Assembly: GCF_024763615.1 (NCBI RefSeq)
Contig: NC_077222.1
Span: 103,077,417 to 103,141,416 of the forward strand
Direction: 5' to 3'
DNA length: 64,000 bases
Origin: Phlebotomus papatasi
Lineage: Eukaryota; Arthropoda; Insecta; Diptera; Psychodidae
Each line of letters starts with the position of its first letter. The stretch's first letter is position 1. The position numbers and the translations under genes are program-made. The notes beneath the pieces were generated by a model. That model was given only the letters and a program-made list of their open reading frames with translations. It did no database searches and was not told the DNA's origin. This document shows positions 10,727 to 22,942 of this stretch, one piece after another.

Positions 10727-11186
10727 TAATAATTATTATTTCAAGGACTTTGATAACATTGGTTTTAGTTGTCTATATTTTTAATTTTCCAAAGTTTATT
10801 TTTATTTTTATTTAATATTAAAAAAATAAAGAAAAATATAAATCTTTCCGATTTTGAAGTAAATTTCTGAAAAATTGTATTACGTATAATGTGACTCTCT
10901 TCCTTAGTAGAAAAGTAGGGAAAGCCGGGGTAGAATTAGCCAGCCAATTTTTCTTCATCAAAAAGTTATGAAAAAACATGTTTGAATCAGACTAATAAAT
11001 ATTTCAATGAATATAGCAGTTTGCTTAATATTCTTTCTAAGAAAATTCATAGCACTAGGGGAAGGCTTTTAGGCTTCGAACATACTTTGACTTCGAATAC
11101 TTCATATTTCCATATTTCTTTAATAAATCCGACTTAGTTTTTTTGGGGGGGATTTGTAAGATAAAACTATGCAACAAATTCACAAC

Positions 11187-11712
11187 TTTTTTTGCTAACG
11201 GAGATCTCACATGGTACGTGTGATAGAGTCAAGTCCCCTGATTAAGAATCTGACCTTGGTTTTTCTCCATCACGTGACAATGATTTTTTATCAATACTTT
11301 TATATTTTTCTGTTTTGCCTCACATTATCCGTTATATCTAAGGTTCTAGTGAATAGAACTTAAAAAGTGTGGGTCCGTTAGAAAGCTTATTAACTGTGCT
11401 TCATTTAATAATTACAAAAAACTTTATAAAACTACTCCTTCAGGGTGTAACATTGGAGTTTCTCTAAGAATTACCAAAAAATGGTCTAAAAGTGAGGTTT
11501 TAAAAATTTGTATAAAATAAACTAAACAAAATATTAAAAATTCATTGACACCAGGCGATAGGCACTATTTAGAACTACAATTTTGTTCATCTGAGACATC
11601 TCGCTCTGATCACTCTAAATGCCTGATTTGTTGGTTTTTGTAATTATCCAAAAATATCTGTGAGTCCAATAAAGCCCAAAAAATATGTGAGATCTCCGTC
11701 AGCAAAACCGTG
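11187..11712. mobile_element. foldback with TTTTGCTAACGGAGATCTCACAT ends
   Basis: TTTTTTGCTAACGGAGATCTC at the left is inverted as GAGATCTCCGTCAGCAAAA at the right, with ATCACGTG and GATCAGAGCGAG words inside. It is non-coding. It ends 16 bases before the pogo-like element begins. Confidence 0.6.
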
Positions 11713-11727
11713 TTGCATAGTGTAATA

Positions 11728-12045
11728 CAGTAGACTCTTCGTTATCCGGCTGACTGGGGGACAAAATGACATTTAGGTTTTTTGAATGATCAACGGTTTT
11801 TCTATTTTGTGCAGTGTGAATTTATTTTCTGTCTGACAAAGAAAAAGAGAATTTTCTTCATGGTGTGCTTATGTTTCATTTTTTATCACAATTATGTATT
11901 AAAAACTTCGATACAATGTTAATAATACTTTAATTCACTCTGGACAAACTTCATGTTTAGTGAAAATAATTTTGAGTATATCAACCGCCAGTGTTTGGCA
12001 GCTGTCACCCGGATAACGAAGTTCCGGATAACGAAGAGTTGAGTG
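11728..12045. mobile_element. pogo/Tigger-like MITE, 318 bp, TA target site
   Basis: The left TIR CAGTAGACTCTTCGTTATCC and the right TIR (minus-strand reading CACTCAACTCTTCGTTATCC) are flanked on both sides by TA. The CAGTA...CGTTATCCGG form closely resembles pogo/Tigger family ends. A lone related end is at 62520-62566. There is no transposase. Confidence 0.8.
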
Positions 12046-12191
12046 TACTAGCTATCAAAATATATTGCCATATGTCAAACTAATTAAAGGAATATGGGAA
12101 AAATATGGAGTGTTCAAAGCCAGAGTGTGTGCGAAGTCTGAAAGTTCTGTCTAATTTTACCCTTGACCAATTTTGCCCCGGTCTCCCCTAC

Positions 12192-13114
12192 TGAATCACG
12201 AGAAGAGATGGGGAATGTGAGTGAACGTCTTCAATTAAAATATTAAGTGAGGGAAAAAGTTCAGTGTAAATGGGGGGGTAGCTTTAAGGGTGAAAATGAG
12301 AAGGATGGTTTTGTAAAGGAAAAAGAGTGAGATTGTATGTGACGATGGTACTTTAACGCTCGTCGTGGTTTTTATGTGAAACAGGGACGTCCATTAAATT
12401 AATTAAACCGAAGTGTAATTTATTCAGTGTGAGTGAGATGGTGAATTTGGGATGGAGAGAATGGGGTTGATTTTAAAACCACCCCCCAAACCTGAAATTT
12501 TCTTTTTTCCACTAACCTCATCGTACTTGGTTATTTGTGAGACAACTCCTGAGAGTTTTCCGAGCGCTGCTACATTTGCATATAGTGAAAAGGAGATGGT
12601 GGTGGGTGGTTTTGCTGCGGGGGTTGGATTGGAATTTTCCACAAGGGAGCAAAAGACACTTTCTAGGCGAGGGTTCTCCAACTGGTGGACCATAAGTTGA
12701 TCGTTCGTCCCGCGCACAAAACGTGGTTATGTATAAAATAGGAAAGAAAAAAGGGAGCAAATAATAATGGTTGTGTGCAGGGGGGGTTGAAAAGTTGGTG
12801 TTTGTGTTGGAGGGGTAATTGTTGAGTAATTTCTTCACTGCGGAGGAAGCGTGTTAATTAAATCGTGAGCAGGAAAAAAAAGTACCCTCTCGATGGTGGG
12901 TGGAAGAGATTCCTCCCAGCGATATAATATAGAGATTAAGTGGAAATGATGGGAGGAAGCATTTTGGGAGGGAAATTGAGGAGACTTTGGGAGGAATGGT
13001 TTAAATTAACATTTTTCATTCCCAACTCACAGTCTTCCACCACCGCCACGCAAAGAAAATTTCCTCAGCTCATCTTGGTGACTTCTATTTTTCCTTTTTT
13101 TTTATTTCTTACAG
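12192..13114. other. low-copy DNA upstream of the first groucho exon seen
   Basis: G-rich plus-strand texture with no repeats recognised. The last 40 bases form the T-rich splice-acceptor tract. Open frames at 12424-12838 overlap on opposite strands and show no domain. The groucho leader exon is not here. Confidence 0.6.
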
Positions 13115-13209
13115 GGACCACCGCCTCAAGGACCCATAAAATTCACAATAGCTGACACACTGGAGCGGATAAAGGAGGAATTTAATTTTCTACAGGCACA
13201 GTATCACAC
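13115..13209 (+). CDS. gro: groucho/TLE corepressor, internal exon (Q domain, first part)
   Basis: Groucho/TLE proteins are nuclear corepressors recruited by Hairy/E(spl)-type bHLH factors, Runt, Engrailed, TCF and others; the N-terminal Q domain forms the coiled-coil tetramer. The exon reads in phase 0 from a strong acceptor (long T tract, then ttacag) as 31 codons plus two bases. It begins GPPPQGPIKF and continues TIADTLERIKEEF, then NFLQAQYH. As remembered, this matches fly Groucho almost residue for residue just after its short N-terminal leader. The donor is AC|GTAAGT, leaving phase 2. The exon with the initiating Met and the leader was not found upstream in the window. Exon pattern and phase agree with vertebrate TLE genes as I recall them. 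Family identity is close to certain; the symbol assumes a single insect orthologue. Confidence 0.95.
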
Positions 13210-16200
13210 GTAAGTATTTCCATACAGAGCTTTCTTTTCCCGCCCAAAAATTGCATTATTGTAGAAAGTCTCAATATAAATTTTCTTGTTCTTTCTCTGT
13301 TGCTTATTTCTCTTTCCCAAACTTTTTTTTTGTTGTTGTTGGTACTTTCTCAATCTCTCTAGATCTTGCCATCAGCATCTCTCCCAACATCAACCACAAT
13401 TTACAACTTCATTTCTTCTATATTCACATGAATTTTATGCTGTTGCTTTTTCTGTTCTTTTGCAAAATATCTATGTAAATTAAGGGGTGAATCTTCTTCT
13501 GAAGTAAAAAAACAAAATATTTCAAAAATGTATTATAAAAATGGAAATTTGAAAAATCTTCAAAAGAATAGAATAGAATAGAATATTTATGTGGTTAATG
13601 CCCGGGTTGAATGCAACAAGTTGGGACTATACAATATTATACATTTTTAATATAAAAAGAGATTCGGAATTTAATTTTAAAAAATTGAATTGATGCGTTT
13701 CGAAAACGCAGAAAAATTGTAGAAATGTAAAATGAAATAATAAATCATTTGGTTTCGAAAAACGATTAAAGTTTTCGAAGTTAATTCGAGCAACTCACAG
13801 CCGAAATTTTCTTAAGAGAAAAGACATTCGAAGATCGGTTTCGAAGACTAGAAAAGGCGTTATTACTTCTTGTTTTGTCTGAGTGGTGGCTAAAGTGGCT
13901 CTGTTCAGTAAGAACCTTTCGAAGATAAAGCCACTCTAAAGATAAACCGAATTTATTCGAAAGTCAACCGAAAGTCTAAAGTTCAAGTTCACATATTCAA
14001 TTCAATATTTTTCAAATTAATTTGTTCTGCTTAGTCATGCTTCTTGGTTGTGACTACCAACCGACTGACTACTGCTAATCTTATCAGGTATACGGCAGAA
14101 ACCACTGGACTACTGGGCTTGCGGAAACTACGTAATTTCGCAAAGACGAAATGTGAAATTCGAAATGGTAAAATACGAAATGTACTAGAATAAGAAGTTT
14201 CCGTAAAACGAGCATGTAAAATACAAAATGTAAAATAAGAAGTCTTCATATCCCGAACCACTGATCGTACATTCCAAAATTTGTACATGTTTCGAACTTG
14301 TAATAGTTTTAGAATCTTAATCATTTCATTAATTCGCCGCTTTAGCGTTGGCTGTTCTTCTATTTCGAATTTTGGGTATTTTTGACACTTCAATCCTTTA
14401 CGCTTTCTGCAAGAAGTGATTTTATAATTACCCTATGGAAAACGACCCCATAAATTTTACTGGACTTCCAGTGGTCTTTTCTGCAATTTCCGCTGGTTTC
14501 CGAGTAGGAATTTGATGCTAAATTTCCGTCTAGCATTCCGTGGATGTCTGCGGAACTCTATATAAAAACGTTTAATAAGAAATGTCCGCAAGTTTCCATG
14601 GACTTTTCCGACGAATATTCCCACGTGTTTTCCTATTGAAAGAGTGAAAAATCCTCCTTATGTTCGAAATCCTCCGTGGAATTTTCCATGCAACGGCCAT
14701 GAATTCCACAACTTCCAGTGGACTTTTTCACTCTTTTTTTCTATATGTTCCTTAAAATCAATTAAAAATGTCGTGAAATTATCATAGCACTTCTACAAGA
14801 AACATCCACAAATAATGAAGCATCAGTGACAATTGGCAACTTGAAACTTGCATTTAGCTATCAGAAAAACATTAATTTGTTAGTTTTTTGAGTTGAAAAT
14901 ATTGCTATCATATCGTCAATTTGAGTATGTGTATCTCTCAAGAATTATAGCGTTAGAGGGAAAAAAGAAGCTCGGAATTTCAGGGCTCATTTTCATGAAG
15001 TTTTGGCCGGAAATATATCGGAAATTATAAAATTTGGAATATTCAATTTTGATTCAATTTTCAGGGAATGTACTCAAATATATTAGCAGAAAACTTCTTC
15101 GATTTGTCTAGAGGATATCCGCGCGAAAAAAACTACACGGAACTCCACCCAGAAAAGTAGCGGACAAATTCAACCGATTTTTCTTCTAATGTGAAACTTT
15201 GCGTACAATCAGCTATAGGTAGTCTTGTGGAATTTCAAAACTAATTTCATAATTTGCCAGAACATTGGAAATTCAATTTCATTAAAATAGATGTCATTTC
15301 AAATTTTTGAATTCTCAACGGGTTTTTAGATAAGTTGTCTCTCATATATCTTCGAATTGGTACAGTACAAACCTCAACCGGAGATTGATGACTATGTTAC
15401 ATATAAGATTAATATTAAGATTAATACTTTCTGAACTGCGAGAATGGCAAAAAATGTAGCAAAAGTATAATCTTGCCTCTCTCTTAATTTCCTCTCTGCA
15501 TACAAAATTGGCAGCAATATAATTGCTCGAAAACTGACCGAATCACAGTTGGCAAGTATGGAAAATTGCTCGAATTGCCTATAATACGATTCAGAAAACT
15601 ATTAATAGGAACAGTCATGGGGGTGACATTAGCTCTGAAAAGTGCGACCAGTTTTAGTGTAAATGTTTTCCTGTTTTCGTACACATTTCACGATATATCT
15701 CCAAAACTACGTAGGTTGGCAATTTCGGGTTTTCGTTTGCCCATTCTATATTAAATTGGCTTTAATTTTGTATTTGTATTATTTGCTAATTCATTCTGCA
15801 AGGACAGAAAAAACCTAATAAACTCAAAAGTTTTTTCGGCACGCTAGAAACATATGGGAAACATAGGAGGAACAGTAGTACCTTATTCATCGTATTACTC
15901 CAATAGAGTGTACTCTTTCTAACCCACGTAATTTTCCATTTGAAATTTGCACATTATATACCTCTTTCCGGTTTTTCTTAATATTAATATTAATATTAAT
16001 CTTATATGTGACACCATGGTGAGAATCAAATCAAAAAGGTTTCGACTGACTTATAGTAGTATACTATAGTCCTACTTATAACTATATATACTACTGACTT
16101 ATAATAGTATACTGACAGATATACTAAGTTTCGACTTTATGACATTTTTTTGATCTAAAACATGTGCTGGAACCATTAAGATTTGGGTTTTCTGGTGTTT

Positions 16201-16895
16201 TTATCTGTTTTTACTTGGACAAAGACGGAAAACAATAATTGTCCCTAGAGCGGTGCGTGTTGTGTAGGAATATCTCAGCTCATGAGAAGATGGTATTGTC
16301 CCGGCTAACCGTTCAAGTTTCTCAAACATATTTTTTTTATTTAAATCTGTTTTCTATTGTTGATTTCTTATTTGAGTTACGCTAACGAGAAGGAAAGTCC
16401 GCAAAGAACAAATTTATAACAAAATTACTGCAGTTCAAGCTTTATAACAAACTGTTATAACTTATAACAGAAATATAATAAAAGACTTTTAACCAGTTTC
16501 TCTTTTACAATGAAACAAATTAGAAATGTTAATCATTTCAAAAATAAAAAAATCGGTTCTTTGGAGAAAATCTTTTATCGCTTCAGAAGATATATTCCCC
16601 CTTGATGTTTCCTTATGAGGTGCTTTTCTCTATTCTAACTTTTTCTCACATGGAACATTAAAAAAAATAGACACGATGTTGCACAGAATTGTGGTGTGAA
16701 GGAGAGTGAATAGGGAAAAGACAAAAGAAAACGATGATGGTAAAGTGAAATATAATAGTAAAATTGGTTTAATACCAACTAATATTATAAAAGAGACGCT
16801 TGACTAAAGTTTATTATTCACGCTTCGTTTTTTGATTTATGTTACTTAATGTATGGCTAATTCTGTATTTTGTCTAATTTTCTAATAAATTACAG
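13210..16895 (+). other. gro: groucho intron between the two recognised exons
   Basis: The intron has a GTAAGT donor and a TTACAG acceptor and is about 3.7 kb. The first 350 bases are T-rich and low-copy. A GAATA short tandem repeat sits near 13565-13585. Between about 14130 and 14250 there are repeated ACGAAATGT/AAAATACAAAATGT-like words. Between 14440 and 14740 diverged copies of a TTCCGTGGACTTTTCC-like word recur every few tens of bases. TACATATAAGATTAATATTAA near 15398 is inverted at 15976-16012, suggesting an element of about 620 bp. I see no coding potential in it. Confidence 0.85.
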
Positions 16896-16959
16896 ATTGA
16901 AATTGGAATGTGAGAAATTGGCCGGCGAGAAAACAGAGATGCAGAGGCATTATGTTATG
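16896..16959 (+). CDS. gro: groucho/TLE corepressor, next internal exon (Q domain, coiled coil)
   Basis: This 64-base exon follows acceptor aattacag. Its first base completes the split codon from the exon at 13115-13209 to give Thr, where fly Groucho as recalled has Ser. It then reads LKLECEKLAGEKTEMQRHYVM, ending exactly on a codon at ATG|GTGAGT (phase 0). This is the hallmark Q-domain segment of Groucho/TLE proteins, with the heptad-like leucines of the coiled coil. The family continues with YYEMSYGL and so on; no matching exon could be found in the following 47 kb, so it probably lies past the window. The reading frame has no disruption and the splice sites are consensus, so this looks like a functional gene and not a retrocopy. 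Confidence 0.95.
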
Positions 16960-18548
16960 GTGAGTTACATTTTTTTTTTTAAATCCGTCTTTTATTACCA
17001 ATTCGTGGGCTTTGGGTGTACTATTGTTTGTTTAAGTAAATATTTGGATTTTTTTTTTTATAAATTGAAGATAACCTTAAAAATATTTCAAGAGCTATTA
17101 AGTGGTTTTTCTAATGAAAAACAAATCATAGAGAACAGTAATGTCATTAAAAAAAATACCTTTAGGTGATGTAGGTGGGAAAATTCATTTAAATATTTGA
17201 ACTACGTGAAACAGGTATTACATGGTTTTGCTTTTGCAGAACCCCAACAAACAATTTTGATGCACAAATATGAGACGACTTTTTTTTTAGCTCGCAAAAC
17301 AATTATTTTCCAACTCGACGAAGGGGTTGAAAATGCTATTCAAAATCGCGTGAATATTGCCAGGGAGAGTAAGAGGAAATATGAAATTTTCAATAAAATA
17401 CGAACACACGGTGAAATGGAAAAATATTCACTCCGTGGAAAAGCTCATGGAGAAAATCCTGGATTTTTTTTTAAAAAATAAAAACCAAATTCTGTGTGTG
17501 CGAACTATTCTCCGTTTAAATATAATGCAGAGAGTGGATTGTGAAGTAAAGGATTGGGGGGAAGTTCTCGTCTTTTTTTTTTATCCTACTCTGGTTGTGA
17601 ATAAAAACGAGGTATAGATAGAGAGCAAATGTTTTATGCAATTCCATTCTGGCGGAGAGGTAGGGGATGGAATACAAAATTTTCTCAGTCTTCCAAACCA
17701 CCCTACAACCCATCCACCACCCCCCAAAAAAAGCCACATTTTTCCACTACTCTCTTTTGTTATGTCAAATTTTTCCAGGCACTTTTCTCTGCTTTTTATA
17801 TCTCATGCAAGAGATACAATGAGAGTGAAAAGTTGGTGGGAAATTGTACTAGCTGCATAGACATTTTCCTCCATGGGAAAAGTCACAAAGTTGTTGGTGT
17901 TTTTTTTTTGTGTGTCTTCTATTCTGTTTGAGGGGAGTGTGAGGGGATTGGGAAAGGAAAAAGAACAGAAGTGTTGCATTTCATGGATGGAAAGTTGACA
18001 AATAACATGTGCGGTTGGGGAGACAGAAAAAGGATGAAAATGTGTTGGGTGCGAGGGATTCCAGGGAAAATTGTATGCAGGACTTTTGCTAGAATTAATA
18101 GGTCTTCGGTGTTGAGCAGAGCATGACTTTGTACATGCAAGACATTTACAAAGTGGAATATGCTTGTGCTATTATATGTTCTTATTTGTTGTTAAAACTG
18201 CAACTTTTGGGATAACTTTGTTTTTCAAAAGTATCAAAGACATATTGTTTGATTTAGTCAAGACACACACCCTTCTAGAAAATACTTTCTATCTTTGAAT
18301 TAGCTTTGTTTGAAAAAGATATTTATTTCCGAACCTTTATATGCATATTCGTGTAGGTTTAGTTAGAATATAAATTGGAATTGATATTATTCTAGCGTAG
18401 AGAAGCTTCATTACAACTATCCGAGACACATACTTATTTTAGCCAAGACACTTGAAATTTTAAAGGAAATTCTATTTTCTTGTAAGTGAACAGCCATATG
18501 AGTAAGAAAGAAAAATGTAAAATTAACATTTTTTATCAATCCAGTTAT
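16960..18548. other. low-copy intron sequence
   Basis: Purine/pyrimidine-tract-rich low-copy DNA to about 18150. At 18252-18266 and 18440-18452 the words TAGTCAAGACAC and TAGCCAAGACAC appear. They are the same as the repeat unit marker of the array at 46021-47940, so a small piece of that family is here. No gene is seen. Confidence 0.5.
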
Positions 18549-18743
18549 ATGGGAAAGTGTCCATGCTTCGGACGATTCCAAGTTTCGTAATCACACCCAT
18601 CTTTAAAAAAAAAACTAGGAGAAAGTACCTGGTTTTCAAAATATATTGCAAAATCCTTGGCAAAGTCACATTTATTCAGAAACATAGAAAAAATATAGTA
18701 ATTACGAAACTTGGGAACTTGCAAAGCATGGGCACTTTCCCCT
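18549..18743. mobile_element. MITE family E (TIR GGGGAAAGTGYCCATGCTT), about 195 bp
   Basis: GGGAAAGTGTCCATGCTTCG is mirrored by CAAAGCATGGGCACTTTCCCC. Interior AACTAGGAGAAAGTACCTGG and AAATATATTGCAAAATC are shared with the copy at 60768-60981. The 76-codon frame across it is incidental. Confidence 0.8.
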
Positions 18744-19094
18744 ACTTCTTAGAGGTTAGAATTCTTAACCTATTTTTTCTTTTGTAAGCCCAGATAGGGC
18801 TTGCCTAAATAAAATTAGTTTAAACTTACAAAGGGAAACTTTTGTACGGGTTACGGTGACTGATGCTCACTGTTTTAAAATCGTAAACAGCGCTTTCCAG
18901 CACCCATGAGAATGGTAAAGGTTGGGCGGTTCACAGAAATAAGGGATTAGGATTGGTTGGACTTGGCCTTCGACTGGGTTGACATATGTCAAAAAGGTCG
19001 TGATCTAATACGCTCTCTGGTATCGGATTGATTGCAATTCAAACTTTCGGTTTTTCTTCGTTTTTTTGATGGCAAAGCAAAAAAAATCAAATTA
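18744..19094. other. unassigned, possible LINE 3' end
   Basis: TAAGCCCAGATAGGGCTTGCCTAAATAAAATT at 18785-18817 forms a small hairpin followed by a polyadenylation-like AATAAA. A similar hairpin plus AATAAA is at 30391-30428. This is the usual look of an insect LINE 3' end, but no coding part is attached. Nothing else is seen. Confidence 0.3.
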
Positions 19095-19495
19095 GGGTAA
19101 GTGTGCCAAATTTCGGCATAGATGTATTCAAGCGCTAAAGTCTCAAGTTTGAAATGTAATATTTTTAATAGAAATTAATTTTTTTGTTGTGGAGGAGTGT
19201 TGCTTGGAACCTTGTAGATAGTTTATCGTCTTTAATTACTCTAAAATCATTCTTAATACATTTTAAAATGAATAAAAATGTAGACATAGCTTTGGTTCCC
19301 TATTTCGGCCACCTTTATTCTCATAGTTCCTTGCCCTTCGGGAATTCTTCCAGTGTCTTTTTCGCGTCATCTCGTTTGACGAAGCTACTTTTTTTGTTAT
19401 TTTTTGCATTGTGTAAAAACTAAAAATTCATGGAAATTCGAGGAAGAAAAAAGTGGCCGGAATTGCAAGCTGGTCGGAATTTGGCACACTTACCC
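19095..19495. mobile_element. MITE family D (TIR GGGTAAGTGTGCCAAATTTC), 401 bp
   Basis: The terminus GGGTAAGTGTGCCAAATTTC is mirrored by GGAATTTGGCACACTTACCC. The interior (AACCTTGTAGATAGTTTATCG, TTAATACATTTTAAAATGAA, TTCTCATAGTTCCTTGCCC) is shared with 25349-25777 and, inverted, with 27564-27991. It is non-coding. Confidence 0.9.
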
Positions 19496-19612
19496 AAGTT
19501 TACGAATTTTTTCAACTTCTTTAAAAGATATAAGAACCAAAAAGGCTAAAAAGAAAAGAGTAAGGATATTTTAATTCGGGTTTCAGATATAGTGCCCTAG
19601 ACAGGCGTACAA

Positions 19613-19880
19613 CTTAAGCCGAGAGATGACTTAGCGAGAATCTATGACTATAATTACGTTAAGTTGTCTCTTGATTTAAGCCGAGATGTGTGTATTACAT
19701 AAGGCTTAGCCATATGACTTAACTTCTCTAATTTCTTATCAGTCAAGATTTTTTGGAAAATTTTAACTTAGAATTAGATTATTAAAGGCAAATTATGTAT
19801 TTGATTCTGAATAATCAAGGCTGTCATTTAGGACTGGAGATTTTCGGGAACTGGGTGAAACCTCTAGTTTGAATACGAAT
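19613..19880. mobile_element. small MITE (TTAAGCCGAGAGATGACTTA) plus foldback half copy
   Basis: 19611-19684 has ACTTAAGCCGAGAGATGACTTA mirrored by TAAGTTGTCTCTTGATTTAAGCC. Related small elements are at 56336-56450 and 56893-56990. Then 19700-19880 is a left half of the TTATACGGGC foldback family (GGCTTAGCCATATGACTTAA), lacking its mirror arm. Confidence 0.6.
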
Positions 19881-21857
19881 TATTAATACAATAAAATGGG
19901 ATAATACAGCTAAAATTTGAAAAAAAGAAATAAATAAAATAAAAAATCATAAATTAGGGGATATTTTAAAATAGTTTTAACATAACTTCCCAGATTTGTT
20001 TGTCCGGAATTACAAATTTTACGAGTTTAAGGAGTTAATTCCAAAAGATTTATCTTCAGTATATATAGTACATTGATCACATGGGTTAAATTTACCCTTC
20101 AGTTCTATCTTCTAATCCTCTTTCTACCCCTAAATTCATCCTTATTTAGAACTTTAAGCTAAAATGCACTGAACTTCAATTTAACGAATATGGATTGAAA
20201 ATTAAATTAAGGAATTGAAGGATTTATCTGAAATATTTCCTCCTTGATCAATGAGATTAAATCTCATTGAATTGCGTAGCCCAAAATCCATTCATTTTAC
20301 ACCATGATGCGCACGGGGTAAAGACGCGTAATGGCTTTATCAATTAAAAACGTGATAAAGCCACAGACAGTCTACAAGATATAATTGTCAGAGAAAATAA
20401 TAACTAAACAAGCACGATAATGTCTTGAGAAAATCTTGTTGAAGAAGATTGTGAAAAAAAAGGTCTTCAAACATACCAACAATAATGATAAAAGCAAATA
20501 AACAACTTTACAAATTTGAAATTAATCAGAGAAAATTACTAACGTGACGACGAATTTGATAAGTCTACAAGAAAAAAAAGATAAATAAAAGAAATTCATC
20601 ATCGGATATAAAAATCGTGCTGAATTTCTTCCTTTTTACGATCAATTTTCTCATAATATCCAAAAGGAAGATAAAAGAAACGATATCCAATCTTAAAGGT
20701 GAAAGACGTGGAAGGCAAGAAATTCGCGGTCTGTAGAATCATTTTTCCTCACGATTAAATATTCGTTTTCTTTCAACTTCTCTCTTCTATGGTTCTTTTT
20801 TTTGTATTTTGTTCTCTTTATATATATTTTCTTTCATCTCAAGTGATTGTTGCTTTATTGCCAAGATCCATGATCATATCATAATCATAAAACATTACAG
20901 TCGAACGCGTTGTTGGCCGCGCTTCGTTTGTCCCACGGGGAAATGTATATATATGGGCAACTATGTACATATACAGCATAATGATGGAGGCAAAAAGAGT
21001 GCAAAAAGAAGCACGTGATAGAATGAGGAGAGATATAGGCCCCCCTACGATAAAATCACAACAAAATGATGATGATGACGATACAAATCACACGCAGATA
21101 ATCGATCCGTGACCGAATATTAAATTATTTTTAATGTATTCATATTTCAAATTGATTTTTATTGTTGTTCTCTTTCTCTTTCCCTTCTTTTTGCTCAATA
21201 TACTTCCAGTTTTTTTTTTGGTCTTCTTGCTGTCTTGTGCACAAATTATACATCAAATTGAGATCCCCAAGTGGGTGTTTGGAAGTTGGAGGCCAGAGAG
21301 AGAGTGAGAGGAAGCCAACGAGAATGAGGAGTTATTGTGTTGTTCTCTTGTGTGAAAATTACCAAGTAAATCTTGTCCCCCTGACGCTTGGGGCATCTTG
21401 TGCAAAAGAGGAGACACATTTATTGTCATTAAATTAATCCTCAGCACACGACCACCCAGCTCTTGTCATTTCTCATCGTCATCTTCATTTTCATCATAAC
21501 CATCATCCTCTCCTGGTGATCATCATACCCCAAGCAATATGTGGTTGACTGCTGTGAGAAAATCTATTTTGCTGAATTAATCGACGCAAGTCTCTTTTGG
21601 TTCGCTCTCTCACTAAACACGCGCGCCCCTTTTGTTGATATTTTATTAGGTGCAATTATTGAGTGGAAAAGAGTCCACGTGTCAAACACGCGTCACCCTC
21701 CAACACATAAACCGTGCCATAATTTCATTTGAAAACTTTTCAACCCTTCCTCCATCCACCCACAAATACACGCAATTTAAAGCTTTAGTGCATTCAGAGA
21801 AATTTCTACGACAAATAAAATGATTAATTTCAACTTTTCCCTTGCAAAATTGCAATG
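19881..21857. other. low-copy intron sequence
   Basis: No repeats were recognised in most of this block. It includes ATGATGATGATGACGAT and CATCGTCATCTTCATTTTCATC simple tracts near 21065 and 21475, and several CACGTG/CACGCG words. Such a low-copy block inside a developmental corepressor gene could hold regulatory sequence, but nothing in it is specific enough to call. Confidence 0.5.
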
Positions 21858-22446
21858 AAAAATGTCAAGTGTAAATTTTACACATGTGAGGCATTGTTTT
21901 AACACCAACCAGGGTTAGTTTTAACACCAGACCTCTTCAGGTGTCTAAAATGTTCTGAAATTAGATCACTTCGCGTTAAATTGGATGATATTTCACGAGA
22001 CACTTGCAAAATTTAAATTTCAAAACATTTGTTATTTTCTTTATATAGCTTATTTTTCCAAAAATATTTTTATTAAATTTTGCTGAACTGGGCATCTTTT
22101 ATTTCCTAAAAATATTATTATATAAAAAACTGAGAAAAATGAGACGGCATTACACTGGAATTTATACTGAAAGACACCGAATGTCGACTGTAACACATAT
22201 CAGGCTTTATTTTAACACCTAATTTTACCAATTTAAAATCAACTACAAAAGCCTTTCGAACACTTGAAATTAGAATATTTCACACAGTATTTTCTAACAA
22301 AGTTCTTATTAAATGAATGAATGAGAAAACAGATTTATGAAGAAAACTGAAACTGAGAATAATGATGCTTATTCTCATATGCAAATTAGGAATTCCCAAG
22401 TAGAAATGCGTAGTCAATATAACGTCATTTGTATCGTACGATCATA
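21858..22446. repeat. AT-rich debris with TTTTAACACC words
   Basis: TTTTAACACC(A/T) recurs at about 21895, 21915 and 22210, and GTGTAAATTTTACAC at about 21870. The wording resembles the interior of MITE family C, so this is probably an older, diverged member. No gene is seen. Confidence 0.4.
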
Positions 22447-22697
22447 CACTGAGAAAAAACGGGGGTTCTTTTATCTTTTTTTCATCATAACTAACACTTT
22501 TTAGGTGTAAAAATATATCAAAGTTCTTTTATGTTAATTTTACAACTTTTTAAGGGTAAAATTAATATGAAAAAGGGTATCTTTAACCCCTAATACATCT
22601 ACAAAGCATAATATTAACACCGATTTCGGATCAATACTGCAGGGTAAATTAAGCATTTCCGGAATGTTATTTTAACTTTTTCGAATTTCTCTCAGTG
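22447..22697. mobile_element. MITE family C (TIR CACTGAGA), 251 bp
   Basis: CACTGAGAAAAAACGGGGGT...CTCTCAGTG with TA on both flanks. It is inverted relative to the copy at 8937-9189 and shares the interior ACACCTAAAAAGTG/ACATTCCGGAA landmarks. Confidence 0.9.
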
Positions 22698-22942
22698 TAT
22701 TAATTATTTAGGCACCCATACATCATTCTGTCGAAGTGAAAAATAAACACAATACAATAAATATAATATAAATACAATACAATATATATACAATAAATAT
22801 ACAATATATATAATAATAACAAAACAATAAAAATTACCTTATGTCTAGGGTTATTTCACTCCATATTTTCTTACACAAACCCATGACAATATGTGTCATA
22901 CAATTACAACTGAAAGTATTGCAACTATGCATATACAGTTAA

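Larger units (their letters stand above)
10915..12191. mobile_element. TIR element (TAGGGAAAGCCGGGGTAGAATT) hosting two others
   Basis: The left end TAGGGAAAGCCGGGGTAGAATT is mirrored by AATTTTGCCCCGGTCTCCCCTA at the right. The terminal word is that of the remnant at 1-232. Inside lie a foldback (11187-11712) and a pogo-like MITE (11728-12045), giving most of its length. Confidence 0.6.

Noticed and set aside
14031..14393. 120-codon minus-strand open frame inside the groucho intron
   Set aside because: It is made largely of repeated ACGAAATGT-like words; the translation has no domain and no conservation signal can be seen.
13115..16959. Processed groucho pseudogene
   Set aside because: The two exons are separated by a 3.7-kb intron with consensus splice sites and correct phase, and the frame is intact.
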